From Porphyromonas sp. oral taxon 278 str. W7784 (lineage in GTDB: Bacteria; Bacteroidota; Bacteroidia; Bacteroidales; Porphyromonadaceae): a stretch of 47,484 nucleotides of DNA. Position 1 is the stretch's first letter. Each line of letters starts with the position of its first letter. The stretch is from positions 1 to 47,484 of the forward strand of contig NZ_KI259241.1 of NCBI RefSeq assembly GCF_000467855.2, written 5' to 3'. The notes below the pieces were generated by a model, which was given only the letters and a program-made list of their open reading frames with translations, ran no database searches and had not been told where the DNA came from. Position numbers and translations under genes: made by a program. Shown here piece after piece: positions 30,419 through 38,308 of this stretch.

Positions 30419-30451
30419 GGTTAAGACCCCCCTCGTCGGGGGATCTTAACC
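30419..30451 (-). promoter_or_regulatory. rplL-rpoB intergenic hairpin (attenuator or processing site)
   Basis: GGTTAAGA plus a run of C pairs with a run of G plus TCTTAACC, with one bulged base and a short loop. There is only a weak T-tract on the minus strand (ATTTCG), so partial termination or RNase processing is more likely than full termination. E. coli has an attenuator at the same place; equivalence here is inference. Confidence 0.6.
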
Positions 30452-30484
30452 ATAATCACCTGATTAGAGGTGCTATAGGTGGGC

Positions 30485-30853
30485 TTACTTAAGTTCTACT
30501 TCAGCACCAGCTTCTTCAAGAGCCTTCTTGAGAGCTTCTGCAGTAGCCTTGTCTACGCCTTCCTTTACAGGAGCAGGAGCAGCATCTACGATGTCCTTAG
30601 CTTCCTTGAGCCCGAGACCGCAATGTTCCTTGACAGCCTTTACTACCTGGAGCTTAGCAGCGCCAGCGCTCTTGAGGATGACGTCGAAGGAAGTCTTTTC
30701 TTCTTCCTGAGCACCTTCAGCTGGGCCAGCTACGACAACAGCTGCGGCTGCTGGTTCGATTCCATACTCGTCCTTAAGGATAGCTGCAAGTTCGCTTACT
30801 TCCTTTACCGTCAGGTTTACAAGCTGCTCGGCAATTGCTTTGATATCTGCCAT
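30485..30853 (-). CDS. rplL: ribosomal protein bL12 (L7/L12)
   Basis: Predicted 122 residues. The N-terminal dimerisation domain (1-35), an Ala/Glu-rich hinge (36-55) and the C-terminal factor-binding domain (56-122, with [23 protein letters not shown]) are all present. It forms the ribosomal stalk that recruits translation GTPases. It follows rplJ by 56 bp. Confidence 0.97.
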   Translation of the reverse strand: MADIKAIAEQLVNLTVKEVSELAAILKDEYGIEPAAAAVVVAGPAEGAQEEEKTSFDVILKSAGAAKLQVVKAVKEHCGLGLKEAKDIVDAAPAPVKEGVDKATAEALKKALEEAGAEVELK

Positions 30854-30909
30854 GTCGATTAGTTATTTCTTTAGTTTTTATTCTTGTTTTCGGGATAGTG
30901 GGGACGCTC

Positions 30910-31419
30910 TTATTCAGCAGCGACTTCTGCCTCCTTGCTGTCCTTGTTTTCAAGGGCGGAGACAACGTTGCGGATAGGAGACTGGAGGAGAGCCACGACG
31001 TCTGCGATGAGCTCTTCCTTGCTCTTGATAGAGACAAGCTCAGCAAGCTGATCGGGACCGTAGAAGCCAGTCTCAGCATAAGCTGCCTTGAGACGAAGCT
31101 TCGACTCTTCCTTCTTGTCCTTAGCGAAGTCCTTGATGATCTTAGCAGGAGCGTTGGCTACCGTGGTAAACATGATAGCGGTATTCCCCTTGAGCGCTGC
31201 GTACAGCGTAGCGAAGTCCGTTTCAGACTCGGAGAGAGCTCTACGCAGAAGGGTGTTCTTCGCTACAACGAGACGGATACCCCCCTTGTTACAAGCACGA
31301 CGGAGCTGAGCAGTCTTAGCTGCGTCCAGACCTTCGATGTTCGTCAGGTAGAAGTGTGGGTACTCGTTGAGGTAGCCCTTGAGCTGCTCTACGACGGTGC
31401 CTTTATTTTCCTTTCTCAT
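30910..31419 (-). CDS. rplJ: ribosomal protein uL10
   Basis: Predicted 169 residues. It carries the N-terminal rRNA-binding domain (about 1-130, with LRRACNKGGIRLVVAKNTLLR split across 37-57) and a C-terminal helix that binds L12 dimers. It is the stalk base, and in other bacteria it represses its own operon by binding the leader. It starts 17 bp after rplA. Confidence 0.97.
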   Translation of the reverse strand: MRKENKGTVVEQLKGYLNEYPHFYLTNIEGLDAAKTAQLRRACNKGGIRLVVAKNTLLRRALSESETDFATLYAALKGNTAIMFTTVANAPAKIIKDFAKDKKEESKLRLKAAYAETGFYGPDQLAELVSIKSKEELIADVVALLQSPIRNVVSALENKDSKEAEVAAE

Positions 31420-31436
31420 GATTTCTTCCTGGGTTA

Positions 31437-32132
31437 TTATTCTTCTACTGACTTAGGATCGATCTTGATACTTGGGCTCATCGTGCTAGAGAGGTAGATG
31501 CTCTTGACATACGTACCCTTAGCAGCGGATGGCTTGAGGCGGAGGAGCGTCGTGATGATCTCGTTGGCATTATCATAGATCTGATCTACCGAGAAGGAGA
31601 CCTTACCGATGGAGGTGTGTACGATACCCGTCTTGTCTACCTTGAAGTCGATCTTACCAGACTTCACTTCCTTGACAGCAGCAGCGATGTCATTGGTCAC
31701 CGTACCGCTCTTAGGGTTAGGCATGAGGCCACGAGGACCGAGGACACGACCGAGGGCACCGATCTTACCCATGATAGCGGGCATGGTGATGATGACATCG
31801 ATTTCGGTCCAGCCACCACGGATCTTCTCGATATACTCATCGAGACCTACGTAGTCTGCGCCAGCAGCCTGAGCTTCGGCTTCCTTGTCAGGAGTACAGA
31901 GTGCAAGCACACGCACCTGCTTACCCGTACCATGAGGGAGGGTGACGACGCCACGAACCATCTGATTTGCCTTGCGAGGATCGACGCCGAGACGAACGTC
32001 TACATCCACAGATGCGTCGAACTTGGTGTCGGTGATTTCCTTGACCAGAGCCGAAGCTTCGCGGAGTGAGTAGATCTTCCCGGGCTCGATCTTGCTAAAA
32101 GCGATCTTTTGCTTTTTCGTAAGTTTACTCAT
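31437..32132 (-). CDS. rplA: ribosomal protein uL1
   Basis: Predicted 231 residues, the normal length. It is recognised by [14 protein letters not shown] and the [17 protein letters not shown] segment. It binds 23S rRNA at the L1 stalk near the E site. It starts 11 bp after rplK, as in the standard L11 operon. L1 usually represses this operon through a leader mimic; I could not verify that structure here. Confidence 0.98.
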   Translation of the reverse strand: MSKLTKKQKIAFSKIEPGKIYSLREASALVKEITDTKFDASVDVDVRLGVDPRKANQMVRGVVTLPHGTGKQVRVLALCTPDKEAEAQAAGADYVGLDEYIEKIRGGWTEIDVIITMPAIMGKIGALGRVLGPRGLMPNPKSGTVTNDIAAAVKEVKSGKIDFKVDKTGIVHTSIGKVSFSVDQIYDNANEIITTLLRLKPSAAKGTYVKSIYLSSTMSPSIKIDPKSVEE

Positions 32133-32143
32133 CTTTCTATTGA

Positions 32144-32584
32144 TTAGTTACCGGGAAATTCGCCCTTTACAGTGATACCCATGCTACGAGCCGTACCAGC
32201 TACGATCTTCATCGCAGCTTCTACAGTGAAGCAGTTGAGGTCGACAATCTTATCCTGTGCAATCGCGCGGACCTGATCCCACGTCAGTTCAGCGACCTTG
32301 TTACGGTTAGGCTGAGCAGAGCCCGACTTGAGCTTTGCTACTTCCTTGAGCTGTACTGCCACGGGAGGAGTCTTGACGATGAAATCAAAAGACTTATCGG
32401 CATAGTAGGTGATCACTACAGGGAGGACCTTACCAGCCTGGTCTTGAGTTCTGGCATTGAATTGCTTGCAAAACTCCATTATATTGATCCCCTTAGCACC
32501 CAGAGCAGGCCCTACGGGAGGTGAGGGGTTTGCAGCCCCACCCTTAATTTGCAATTTTAGTTGTCCAGCAACTTCCTTAGCCAT
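32144..32584 (-). CDS. rplK: ribosomal protein uL11
   Basis: Predicted 146 residues. The N-terminal domain contains [19 protein letters not shown] and the C-terminal rRNA-binding domain ends [10 protein letters not shown]. It binds the GTPase-associated region of 23S rRNA. It follows nusG by 65 bp. Confidence 0.98.
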   Translation of the reverse strand: MAKEVAGQLKLQIKGGAANPSPPVGPALGAKGINIMEFCKQFNARTQDQAGKVLPVVITYYADKSFDFIVKTPPVAVQLKEVAKLKSGSAQPNRNKVAELTWDQVRAIAQDKIVDLNCFTVEAAMKIVAGTARSMGITVKGEFPGN

Positions 32585-32649
32585 TGTCTTGAATCTTAAG
32601 TGTTATACACTGGAAAATAGGTGACTGGGAGCGACCTTGCGTAACCAAG

Positions 32650-33201
32650 TTACTCCTTGACCACCTGCGAATAATTGAGCTCCAGCGGAGTCTTGCGCCC
32701 AAACATCTTCACCATCACGCGAAGCTTCTGCTTCTCTGGGGTCACCTCCTCGACGCTAGCTTCGTAGTTAGCGAAAGCTCCATCGATGATACGTACCACG
32801 TCGCCCACGAAGAGCTCCATGTCGTAGACACCATCGGAGTCAGCCATCTGGTCAGCACGACCGAGGATGCGCTCCACTTCGCTTCTCTTGAGCGGCTCGG
32901 GTTCACCTCCCTTGTTCGCTCCGAGGAAGCCGATGACGTTAGGCATATTGCGTAGCGTATGGGCTACATCACCGAGTAATGCAGCCTCTACGAGCACATA
33001 GCCTGGCAGATAAGGACGCTCCTTGATGACCTTCTTACCACCTCGCTGAGTAACGATCTTCTCTGTAGGGATGACTACCTGGGAGACGTACTGACCAAGA
33101 TTAGTATTCTTCATCTCTGCCTCCAGGAGCTCACGCACCTTAGCCTCCTTGCCACTGACGGCACGGAGTACATAGAATCTCTTTTCTGCTACTTCAGTCA
33201 T
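32650..33201 (-). CDS. nusG: transcription termination/antitermination protein NusG
   Basis: Predicted 183 residues. The N-terminal NGN domain (about 7-120, with YVLRAVSGKEAKVRELLEAE and the hydrophobic RPYLPGYVLVE) binds RNA polymerase. The C-terminal KOW domain (about 129-180, GDVVRIIDGAFANYEASVEE) binds Rho or S10. It lies between secE and rplK, the usual place. Confidence 0.96.
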   Translation of the reverse strand: MTEVAEKRFYVLRAVSGKEAKVRELLEAEMKNTNLGQYVSQVVIPTEKIVTQRGGKKVIKERPYLPGYVLVEAALLGDVAHTLRNMPNVIGFLGANKGGEPEPLKRSEVERILGRADQMADSDGVYDMELFVGDVVRIIDGAFANYEASVEEVTPEKQKLRVMVKMFGRKTPLELNYSQVVKE

Positions 33202-33231
33202 GATAGAGGGTAATCAAAGCAGAGCTTATCT

Positions 33232-33438
33232 CTAAGCTCCGATATAGCTATACACAAAGTTCAGGATCGACTCGAACGTCTTGTCCATCCCTAAAACGAC
33301 TAGAGCGATGATGAGGGAAGCAACCATCACCACCACAGCGCTATTGGTGAGCTCTGAGCTCGTAGGCCAGGACACCTTCTGTGTAAGCTCGACATACGAG
33401 GCGTTGAAAGCGCCCCCTATTCTCTTTATGAAACTCAT
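33232..33438 (-). CDS. secE: preprotein translocase subunit SecE
   Basis: Predicted 68 residues, the short single-span form. It has an amphipathic N-terminal helix with VELTQKVSWPTSSEL and one membrane segment at about 33-55. It clamps SecY in the Sec translocon. It lies 30 bp before nusG and just behind tRNA-Trp. Confidence 0.95.
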   Translation of the reverse strand: MSFIKRIGGAFNASYVELTQKVSWPTSSELTNSAVVVMVASLIIALVVLGMDKTFESILNFVYSYIGA

Positions 33439-33455
33439 TATCGTCTTTTATTTTG

Positions 33456-33528
33456 CACGGGTTGAGAGACTCGAACTCCCGACACCTGGTTTTGGAGACC
33501 AGTGCTCTACCAACTGAGCTAAACCCGT
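33456..33528 (-). tRNA. tRNA-Trp (CCA)
   Basis: 73 nt. The acceptor stem ACGGGTT pairs fully with AACCCGT, with discriminator G. The anticodon stem CTGGT/ACCAG holds CTCCAAA, giving anticodon CCA. It lies between tuf and secE and may be processed from the same transcript. Confidence 0.95.
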
Positions 33529-33534
33529 AGGAAG

Positions 33535-33572
33535 AGGGGATAGACAGGGACGAGGCGTCTCGTCTATCCCCT
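33535..33572 (-). other. hairpin between tuf and tRNA-Trp
   Basis: The AGGGGATAGAC arm (33535-33545) pairs perfectly with 33562-33572, with an inner GACGAG/CTCGTC alternative. It is followed on the minus strand by CTCTTCC, not a T-tract. It is more likely an RNA processing site, or a weak attenuator between tuf and the tRNA, than a full terminator. Confidence 0.5.
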
Positions 33573-33597
33573 ACTTAAAGAGTGGACTATCTGATGA

Positions 33598-34785
33598 TTA
33601 GTCGAGGATCTCGGTGATCTGACCAGAACCTACCGTACGACCACCTTCACGGATAGCGAAGCGCAGACCTACGTTGCAAGCTACTGGGTAGATGAGGTCG
33701 ACGAGGATCTCAACGTTGTCACCAGGCATCACCATTTCTACACCTTCGGGGAGAGTGATCTCACCAGTTACGTCGAGCGTACGGATGTAGAACTGTGGAC
33801 GATACTTGTTGTGGAAAGGAGTGTGGCGACCACCTTCTTCCTTCTTCAGGACGTAGACAGAAGCCTTGAAGCGAGAGTGGGGCTTTACCTGACCAGGCTT
33901 AGCGATGACCATACCACGCTTGATTTCGTTCTTGTCGATACCACGGAGGAGGAGACCGACATTGTCACCAGCCTGACCTTCGTCGAGGATCTTACGGAAC
34001 ATTTCGACACCCGTTACGACAGACTTAAGACCATCTGCACCGAGACCGATGATCTGGACTTCGTCACCCGTGTGGATGACACCCGTTTCGATACGACCGG
34101 TAGCGACGGTACCACGACCCGTGATAGAGAAGACGTCTTCGACAGGCATGAGGAAGGGCTTATCGATATCACGTGGAGGCAGTGGGATCCAGGTGTCGAC
34201 AGCGTCCATCAGTTCCATGACCTTATCTTCCCACTGAGGTTCCCCGTTGAGGGCACCGAGGGCAGAACCACGGATGACAGGCGTGTTGTCGCCGTCGAAG
34301 TCGTAGCTGGAGAGGAGCTCGCGCATGTCCATTTCTACGAGTTCGAGCATCTCTTCGTCGTCAACCATGTCACACTTGTTCATGAAGATGACGAGACGAG
34401 GTACGTTCACCTGACGAGCCAGCAGTACGTGCTCACGAGTCTGGGGCATAGGACCATCGGTAGCAGCTACTACGATGATAGCACCGTCCATCTGAGCAGC
34501 ACCCGTGACCATGTTCTTCACATAGTCGGCGTGGCCTGGGCAGTCGACGTGAGCATAGTGACGGTTAGCCGTCTCGTACTCAACGTGCGAGGTGTTGATC
34601 GTGATACCACGTTCCTTTTCTTCAGGAGCATTGTCGATGGAGTCGAACGAGCGGAGTTCAGAGAGACCCTTCTTAGCAAGCACCGTCGTGATTGCTGCGG
34701 TAAGGGTCGTCTTACCGTGGTCGACGTGACCGATCGTACCAATATTTACGTGTGGTTTCGATCTGTTAAATGTTTCTTTAGCCAT
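33598..34785 (-). CDS. tuf: translation elongation factor Tu
   Basis: Predicted 395 residues. G-domain motifs are GHVDHGKTT (19-27), DCPGHADY (around 80-88) and NKCD (around 135-138). Domains 2 and 3 are intact to the C-terminal [16 protein letters not shown]. It delivers aminoacyl-tRNA to the ribosome. It lies between tRNA-Thr and tRNA-Trp, as in many bacteria with a tufB-type locus. Only one tuf copy is in this window. Confidence 0.98.
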   Translation of the reverse strand: MAKETFNRSKPHVNIGTIGHVDHGKTTLTAAITTVLAKKGLSELRSFDSIDNAPEEKERGITINTSHVEYETANRHYAHVDCPGHADYVKNMVTGAAQMDGAIIVVAATDGPMPQTREHVLLARQVNVPRLVIFMNKCDMVDDEEMLELVEMDMRELLSSYDFDGDNTPVIRGSALGALNGEPQWEDKVMELMDAVDTWIPLPPRDIDKPFLMPVEDVFSITGRGTVATGRIETGVIHTGDEVQIIGLGADGLKSVVTGVEMFRKILDEGQAGDNVGLLLRGIDKNEIKRGMVIAKPGQVKPHSRFKASVYVLKKEEGGRHTPFHNKYRPQFYIRTLDVTGEITLPEGVEMVMPGDNVEILVDLIYPVACNVGLRFAIREGGRTVGSGQITEILD

Positions 34786-34860
34786 AACTAAAATTATCTA
34801 TTCTTAAGAAATACTTCTATTGTTGTGCTGAGTTGCGTATCTCTACGTCGACCACCAGTG

Positions 34861-34932
<72 letters not shown>

Positions 34933-35018
34933 TTGTTTATCTACGTATGCGGGGGAAGACGCCTCTTCCATCCTTTAAGCGAGAGCTTTAAGTAGGGGGC
35001 TCTCCTCTAATTCGGTTG

Positions 35019-35050
35019 CAAATATACTACATTTTTCGAATGTGCCAAAA
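35019..35050 (-). promoter_or_regulatory. promoter of the tRNA-Thr-tuf transcript
   Basis: On the minus strand a TTTTG box (35046-35050) is separated by 19 bp from TATATTTG (35019-35026). This fits the Bacteroidota layout of a -33 TTTG and a -7 TAnnTTTG. Confidence 0.75.
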
Positions 35051-35175
35051 CTTCCCAGCTCTAGCTCCACTCCCGTAGCATCTATCGCTCGACGAAAGCA
35101 ACACCGAAGCATTCCCTTGAGAAAGCGATGAAGGAGGATTACTTGCTTATGCTTAGTAACCCTCCTTCGTCTTTG

Positions 35176-35248
35176 TGGTGCCACCAGGAATCGAACCGGG
35201 GACACAAGGATTTTCAGTCCTTTGCTCTACCAACTGAGCTATGGCACC
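35176..35248 (-). tRNA. tRNA-Phe (GAA)
   Basis: 73 nt with discriminator A. The acceptor stem GGTGCCA/TGGCACC is fully paired. The anticodon loop CTGAAAA between AAGGA and TCCTT gives GAA. It is cotranscribed downstream of tRNA-Ser. Confidence 0.96.
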
Positions 35249-35271
35249 ATCGCAATGTTTGCAATCCGTGG

Positions 35272-35358
35272 CGGAAGCGACGAGATTCGAACTCGTGGTA
35301 CGGTTGCCCGTACGGCAGTTTAGCAAACTGCTGGTTTCAGCCACTCACCCACACTTCC
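35272..35358 (-). tRNA. tRNA-Ser (GCT)
   Basis: 87 nt, class II with a long variable arm (GTACGGGCAACCGTAC). Discriminator is G. The anticodon loop TTGCTAA between GCAGT and ACTGC gives GCT. It is the promoter-proximal gene of the Ser-Phe pair. Confidence 0.95.
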
Positions 35359-35387
35359 TTTCGCTTCGCAGCTCTCGAATTGCGATG

Positions 35388-35420
35388 CAAAGATAGTACA
35401 CATATTTCATTCCACCAAAT
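35388..35420 (-). promoter_or_regulatory. promoter of the tRNA-Ser-tRNA-Phe transcript
   Basis: On the minus strand ATTTG (35416-35420) is followed 20 bp later by TATCTTTG (35388-35395), 29 bp before the tRNA-Ser 5' end. Confidence 0.75.
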
Positions 35421-35509
35421 CTTAGCGTAAGAAGTGAAGAAATTTCTTCACTCTTAGGGAACGACACGTACCGAAGGAGGCACCCTATACCATATATAAG
35501 GGCGAGGGT

Positions 35510-35548
35510 AAAAAGCGACGAGCCTTGATCCGAAGATCAAGGCTCGTC
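35510..35548 (-). terminator. Rho-independent terminator of the tRNA-Lys pair
   Basis: A perfect 14-bp stem (35517-35530 with 35535-35548) is closed on the minus strand by a C-TTCG-G tetraloop and followed by GCTTTTTACCC. It lies 8 bp past the second tRNA-Lys. Confidence 0.92.
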
Positions 35549-35555
35549 TTACTGG

Positions 35556-35628
35556 TGACCCCGGTGAGGCTCGAACTCACGACCCAGTGATTAAGAGTCA
35601 CTTGCTCTACCAACTGAGCTACAGAGTC
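35556..35628 (-). tRNA. tRNA-Lys (CTT), downstream copy
   Basis: 73 nt with discriminator A. The acceptor GACTCTG/CGGGGTC contains G-T pairs. The anticodon loop CTCTTAA between AGTGA and TCACT gives CTT. It is identical in sequence to the copy at 35653-35725. Confidence 0.95.
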
Positions 35629-35652
35629 ATCGTGTAAAACTATGAAAGTGTG

Positions 35653-35725
35653 TGACCCCGGTGAGGCTCGAACTCACGACCCAGTGATTAAGAGTCACTT
35701 GCTCTACCAACTGAGCTACAGAGTC
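35653..35725 (-). tRNA. tRNA-Lys (CTT), upstream copy
   Basis: 73 nt, identical to 35556-35628 with 24 bp between them. This is a tandem duplication under one promoter and one terminator. Confidence 0.95.
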
Positions 35726-35779
35726 ATTTTAATCAACACGCTCGCCTTGGTGAACGAGCTCTTTCATAATTTTCGGGTG

Positions 35780-35811
35780 CAAAGATAATACAGTAATTCC
35801 ATTCCTGCAAA
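35780..35811 (-). promoter_or_regulatory. promoter of the tRNA-Lys pair
   Basis: On the minus strand a TTTGC box (35807-35811) and TATCTTTG (35780-35787) are separated by 19 bp, 54 bp before the tRNA. Confidence 0.75.
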
Positions 35812-35891
35812 TCGGTGCATAAATTCCTCGGTCAATAGATCAAAATTTCGCCCCTCCACCAGCCCGCTTCTGGAGCGCCTTCCCGAGGGGT

Positions 35892-35990
35892 AAAAAACGA
35901 CCTACGGTAGGTCGTCGAAAAAACATACAGTAGGTCGTGATGACGACCCACGGTAGGTCGCAGAGACGACCTACCGTGGGTCGTTTTTGC
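35892..35990 (+). repeat. GACCTAC palindrome array D (4 units, exact 23-bp pitch, mirrored units 3 and 4)
   Basis: Units start at 35898, 35921, 35944 and 35967. They read CGACCTACGGTAGGTCG, AAACATACAGTAGGTCG, CGACCCACGGTAGGTCG and CGACCTACCGTGGGTCG. Unit 4 is the exact reverse complement of unit 3, with loop CAGAGA. The ends are AGGGGTAAAAAACG and CGTTTTTGCGGGG, themselves an inverted pair. The array lies between the divergent tRNA-Lys and rnhA promoter regions. A further 8-bp stem, CCTAGGGT/ACCCTAGG, lies at 36016-36044. Confidence 0.92.
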
Positions 35991-36171
35991 GGGGTGCCGA
36001 AGGGAGGCGCTTTCTCCTAGGGTCTGCACCCTACAAACCCTAGGGAAATCAGCGAGAGGAGAAACCGAGGCTTTGTCGTATCTTTACCCGTCCTTCTTGA
36101 CAAGCTGGGCGCATCGATATTTTCCCTCCCCCACCCCGTGGCGGGAGCTTCATCATCCCTCAAGCAAGCCA

Positions 36172-36801
36172 ATGGCACAAAAACGAAAGTGGTACGTCGT
36201 CTGGGCTGGTCACGAGCCAGGAGTCTATGAGACTTGGGTCGAATGCCAGCGCCAAACCCAAGGATACCCTTCCCCCGTCTTCAAGTCCTTCGAGAGCCAC
36301 AGCGATGCGCTCCGAGCCTATGAGGAAGGAGCGCAGGGCTTCACCCGACGCCACCGAGCTCCCTCGGGGATGGAGTGCACCACCGAGGTGCCTATCGAGG
36401 AAGCCATCGTAGTCGATGCCGCCTGCTCGGGCAATCCGGGCGTGATGGAGTACCGAGGCGTCTACCTCCCCTCCCGCAGTACGATCTTCGAGATGGGCCC
36501 CTTCCCTAAGGGGACGAACAACATCGGCGAATTCCTGGCCATTGTGCATGCTCTGGCACTCATCCAGCAGAGGGGACTCAGCCAACTCGTCGTCTATTCC
36601 GATAGCCAGATCGCCCTGACGTGGGTGCGCAAGAAGCGGTGTAAGACCCTACTGGAGCGCACGAGCGAGACGGCCCCCCTCTTCGACCTCATTGACCGAG
36701 CCGAGCGGTGGCTTCAGACCCATGCCTACACGACCCCCATATATAAATGGGATACGGTGCACTGGGGGGAGATCCCCGCAGACTACGGACGCAAAGGCTA
36801 A
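36172..36801 (+). CDS. rnhA: ribonuclease HI with N-terminal viroplasmin-like domain
   Basis: Predicted 209 residues from the ATG at 36172. An upstream in-frame ATG at 36073 would add 33 unlikely residues. The N-terminus (about 6-55, KWYVVWAGHEPGVYETW) is the caulimovirus-viroplasmin/RNase H1 hybrid-binding domain. The RNase H fold follows, with the active-site carboxylates Asp82 (VVDAACSGNPG), Glu120 (NNIGEFLA), Asp144 (VYSDSQ) and Asp204 (IPADYGRK). It removes RNA from RNA-DNA hybrids in the cytoplasm. It is followed 50 bp later by the AGCS symporter gene on the same strand. Confidence 0.92.
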   Translation: MAQKRKWYVVWAGHEPGVYETWVECQRQTQGYPSPVFKSFESHSDALRAYEEGAQGFTRRHRAPSGMECTTEVPIEEAIVVDAACSGNPGVMEYRGVYLPSRSTIFEMGPFPKGTNNIGEFLAIVHALALIQQRGLSQLVVYSDSQIALTWVRKKRCKTLLERTSETAPLFDLIDRAERWLQTHAYTTPIYKWDTVHWGEIPADYGRKG

Positions 36802-36851
36802 ACCATAATACACAATACCCCTTACTCTAACTCACAAAACTCACGCACTCT

Positions 36852-38210
36852 ATGGATGTACTAGGACTAGTCAAAGCATTCAACGAGATCCTCTGGAACA
36901 GCTTCCTGATGTACGCCCTCCTCGGCGTCGGCATCTTCTACACCATCTACCTCGGCTTCCCCCAGATCCGCCACTTCAACCTAGCGATGAAGTACGCCTT
37001 TGGCCCTGCCTTCCAGCGCAAGAAGGACGGGGAGGAGAAGTCGAAAGTCAACTCCTTCCAAGCACTGGCCACTGCCGTAGCTGCCCAAGTAGGTACGGGC
37101 AACGTGGCAGGCGTCGCCACCGCTATCTCCATGGGTGGCGTCGGGTCGGTCTTCTGGATGTGGGTCTCAGCGATCCTCGGCATGGGGACGATCTTCTCCG
37201 AAGCCGTCCTAGCTCAGAAGTACCGAGAGGTACGCCCTGGTGGCGCTATCGGTGGACCTGCCTTCTATATCCGTGAGGGCCTTGGGTCTCGATGGCTTGC
37301 CCTCTTCTTCTCCATCGCCTTCATCACCTACATCGGCTTCACGGGAAGTATGGTCCAGGCCAACTCGATCACGGTAGCGCTGACGACGGCCTTCCCCATC
37401 GAGCCGTGGGTCATCGGCGTGGGTATCGCCCTCGTCGTCGGGATCGTCATCATCGGAGGTCAGAGACGTATCACCTCCGTCGCTGAGCTCGTCGTGCCCT
37501 TCATGGCTATAGCCTATATCCTGGGATCGCTGATCATCATGGTGCTCTACTACGATGCGATCCCCCACGTCTTCGGGGAGATCTTCAGCGAAGCCTTCTC
37601 TACGAAGGCAGCCGCTGGTGGCGCAGCTGGGATGGCGATCAAGTATGCCATCCGCTACGGGGTAGCCCGTGGGCTCTTCTCCAACGAAGCAGGGATGGGG
37701 ACGTCTCCCCACGCTCACGCCATGGCCGAAGTCAAGGATCCAGCGATGCAGGGCTTCGTAGCGATGTCGGGCGTCTTCATCACCCTCCTCATCTGTACCT
37801 CTACGGCGCTGGTGATCCTGCTGACGGGCGTACACACCCGGAGCGGGCTAGAGTCTACAGCGATCACGCAGGAGGCCTTCGATATGGTCTTCGGGAAGGT
37901 GGGGATCATCTTCCTACAGGTAAGTATCTTCTTCTTCGCCTTCACCACCATCATCGGGAACTATATCTTCGGTGAGATGAACGTACGCTCCCTCTTCGGC
38001 AAGGTCGGCGTATATATCTTCCGGGCGATCGTCGTGGGTTCGGTCTTCGTAGGAGCGATCTTTGCCGTGACCTTCGTCTGGGAGATCACCGACACCGTCA
38101 CGGGGCTGATGACCATCCCCAACATCATCGCCCTGATCATCCTCGCCCCACAGACCAAGGCAGCCTACAAGAAGTTCCTCAAGCGTCGCTCCGATGGCGA
38201 ACTTGACTAA
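36852..38210 (+). CDS. AGCS-family sodium/alanine (or glycine) symporter
   Basis: Predicted 452 residues with about ten hydrophobic segments. Family motifs include ATAVAAQVGTGNVAGVATAI (about 75-94), GGAIGGPAFYIREGL (about 135-149) and GLFSNEAGMGTSPHAHAMAE (about 275-294). It imports alanine, glycine or a similar small amino acid with sodium at the inner membrane. The exact substrate is not deducible. It precedes a bidirectional terminator shared with the exonuclease-like gene. Confidence 0.93.
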   Translation: MDVLGLVKAFNEILWNSFLMYALLGVGIFYTIYLGFPQIRHFNLAMKYAFGPAFQRKKDGEEKSKVNSFQALATAVAAQVGTGNVAGVATAISMGGVGSVFWMWVSAILGMGTIFSEAVLAQKYREVRPGGAIGGPAFYIREGLGSRWLALFFSIAFITYIGFTGSMVQANSITVALTTAFPIEPWVIGVGIALVVGIVIIGGQRRITSVAELVVPFMAIAYILGSLIIMVLYYDAIPHVFGEIFSEAFSTKAAAGGAAGMAIKYAIRYGVARGLFSNEAGMGTSPHAHAMAEVKDPAMQGFVAMSGVFITLLICTSTALVILLTGVHTRSGLESTAITQEAFDMVFGKVGIIFLQVSIFFFAFTTIIGNYIFGEMNVRSLFGKVGVYIFRAIVVGSVFVGAIFAVTFVWEITDTVTGLMTIPNIIALIILAPQTKAAYKKFLKRRSDGELD

Positions 38211-38227
38211 GGAGCTATTCATCCGAC

Positions 38228-38277
38228 AAAAGCCCAGCGGGCATTCCACCTCGGAGTGGGATGCCCGCTGGGCTTTT
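38228..38277 (+). terminator. bidirectional Rho-independent terminator
   Basis: A perfect 17-bp stem (38228-38244 with 38261-38277) has AAAA at the left base and TTTT at the right. It ends the AGCS gene on the plus strand and the metG operon on the minus strand. Confidence 0.9.
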
Positions 38278-38308
38278 GGTACACCGTAGTAGACGGGCAG
38301 GATGCAGG

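Noticed and set aside
33811-34791. Long open frame opposite tuf, 326 codons
   Set aside because: It lies wholly antisense to the tuf gene and reflects its codon bias; the product resembles no protein.
34975-35205. Open frame between the tRNA genes on the minus strand
   Set aside because: It crosses the tRNA-Phe 3' end and the tuf promoter and has no recognisable product.
36090-36097. TATCTTTA upstream of rnhA as a promoter
   Set aside because: The last base departs from TAnnTTTG and no -33 box is at the right distance; too weak to list as a feature.
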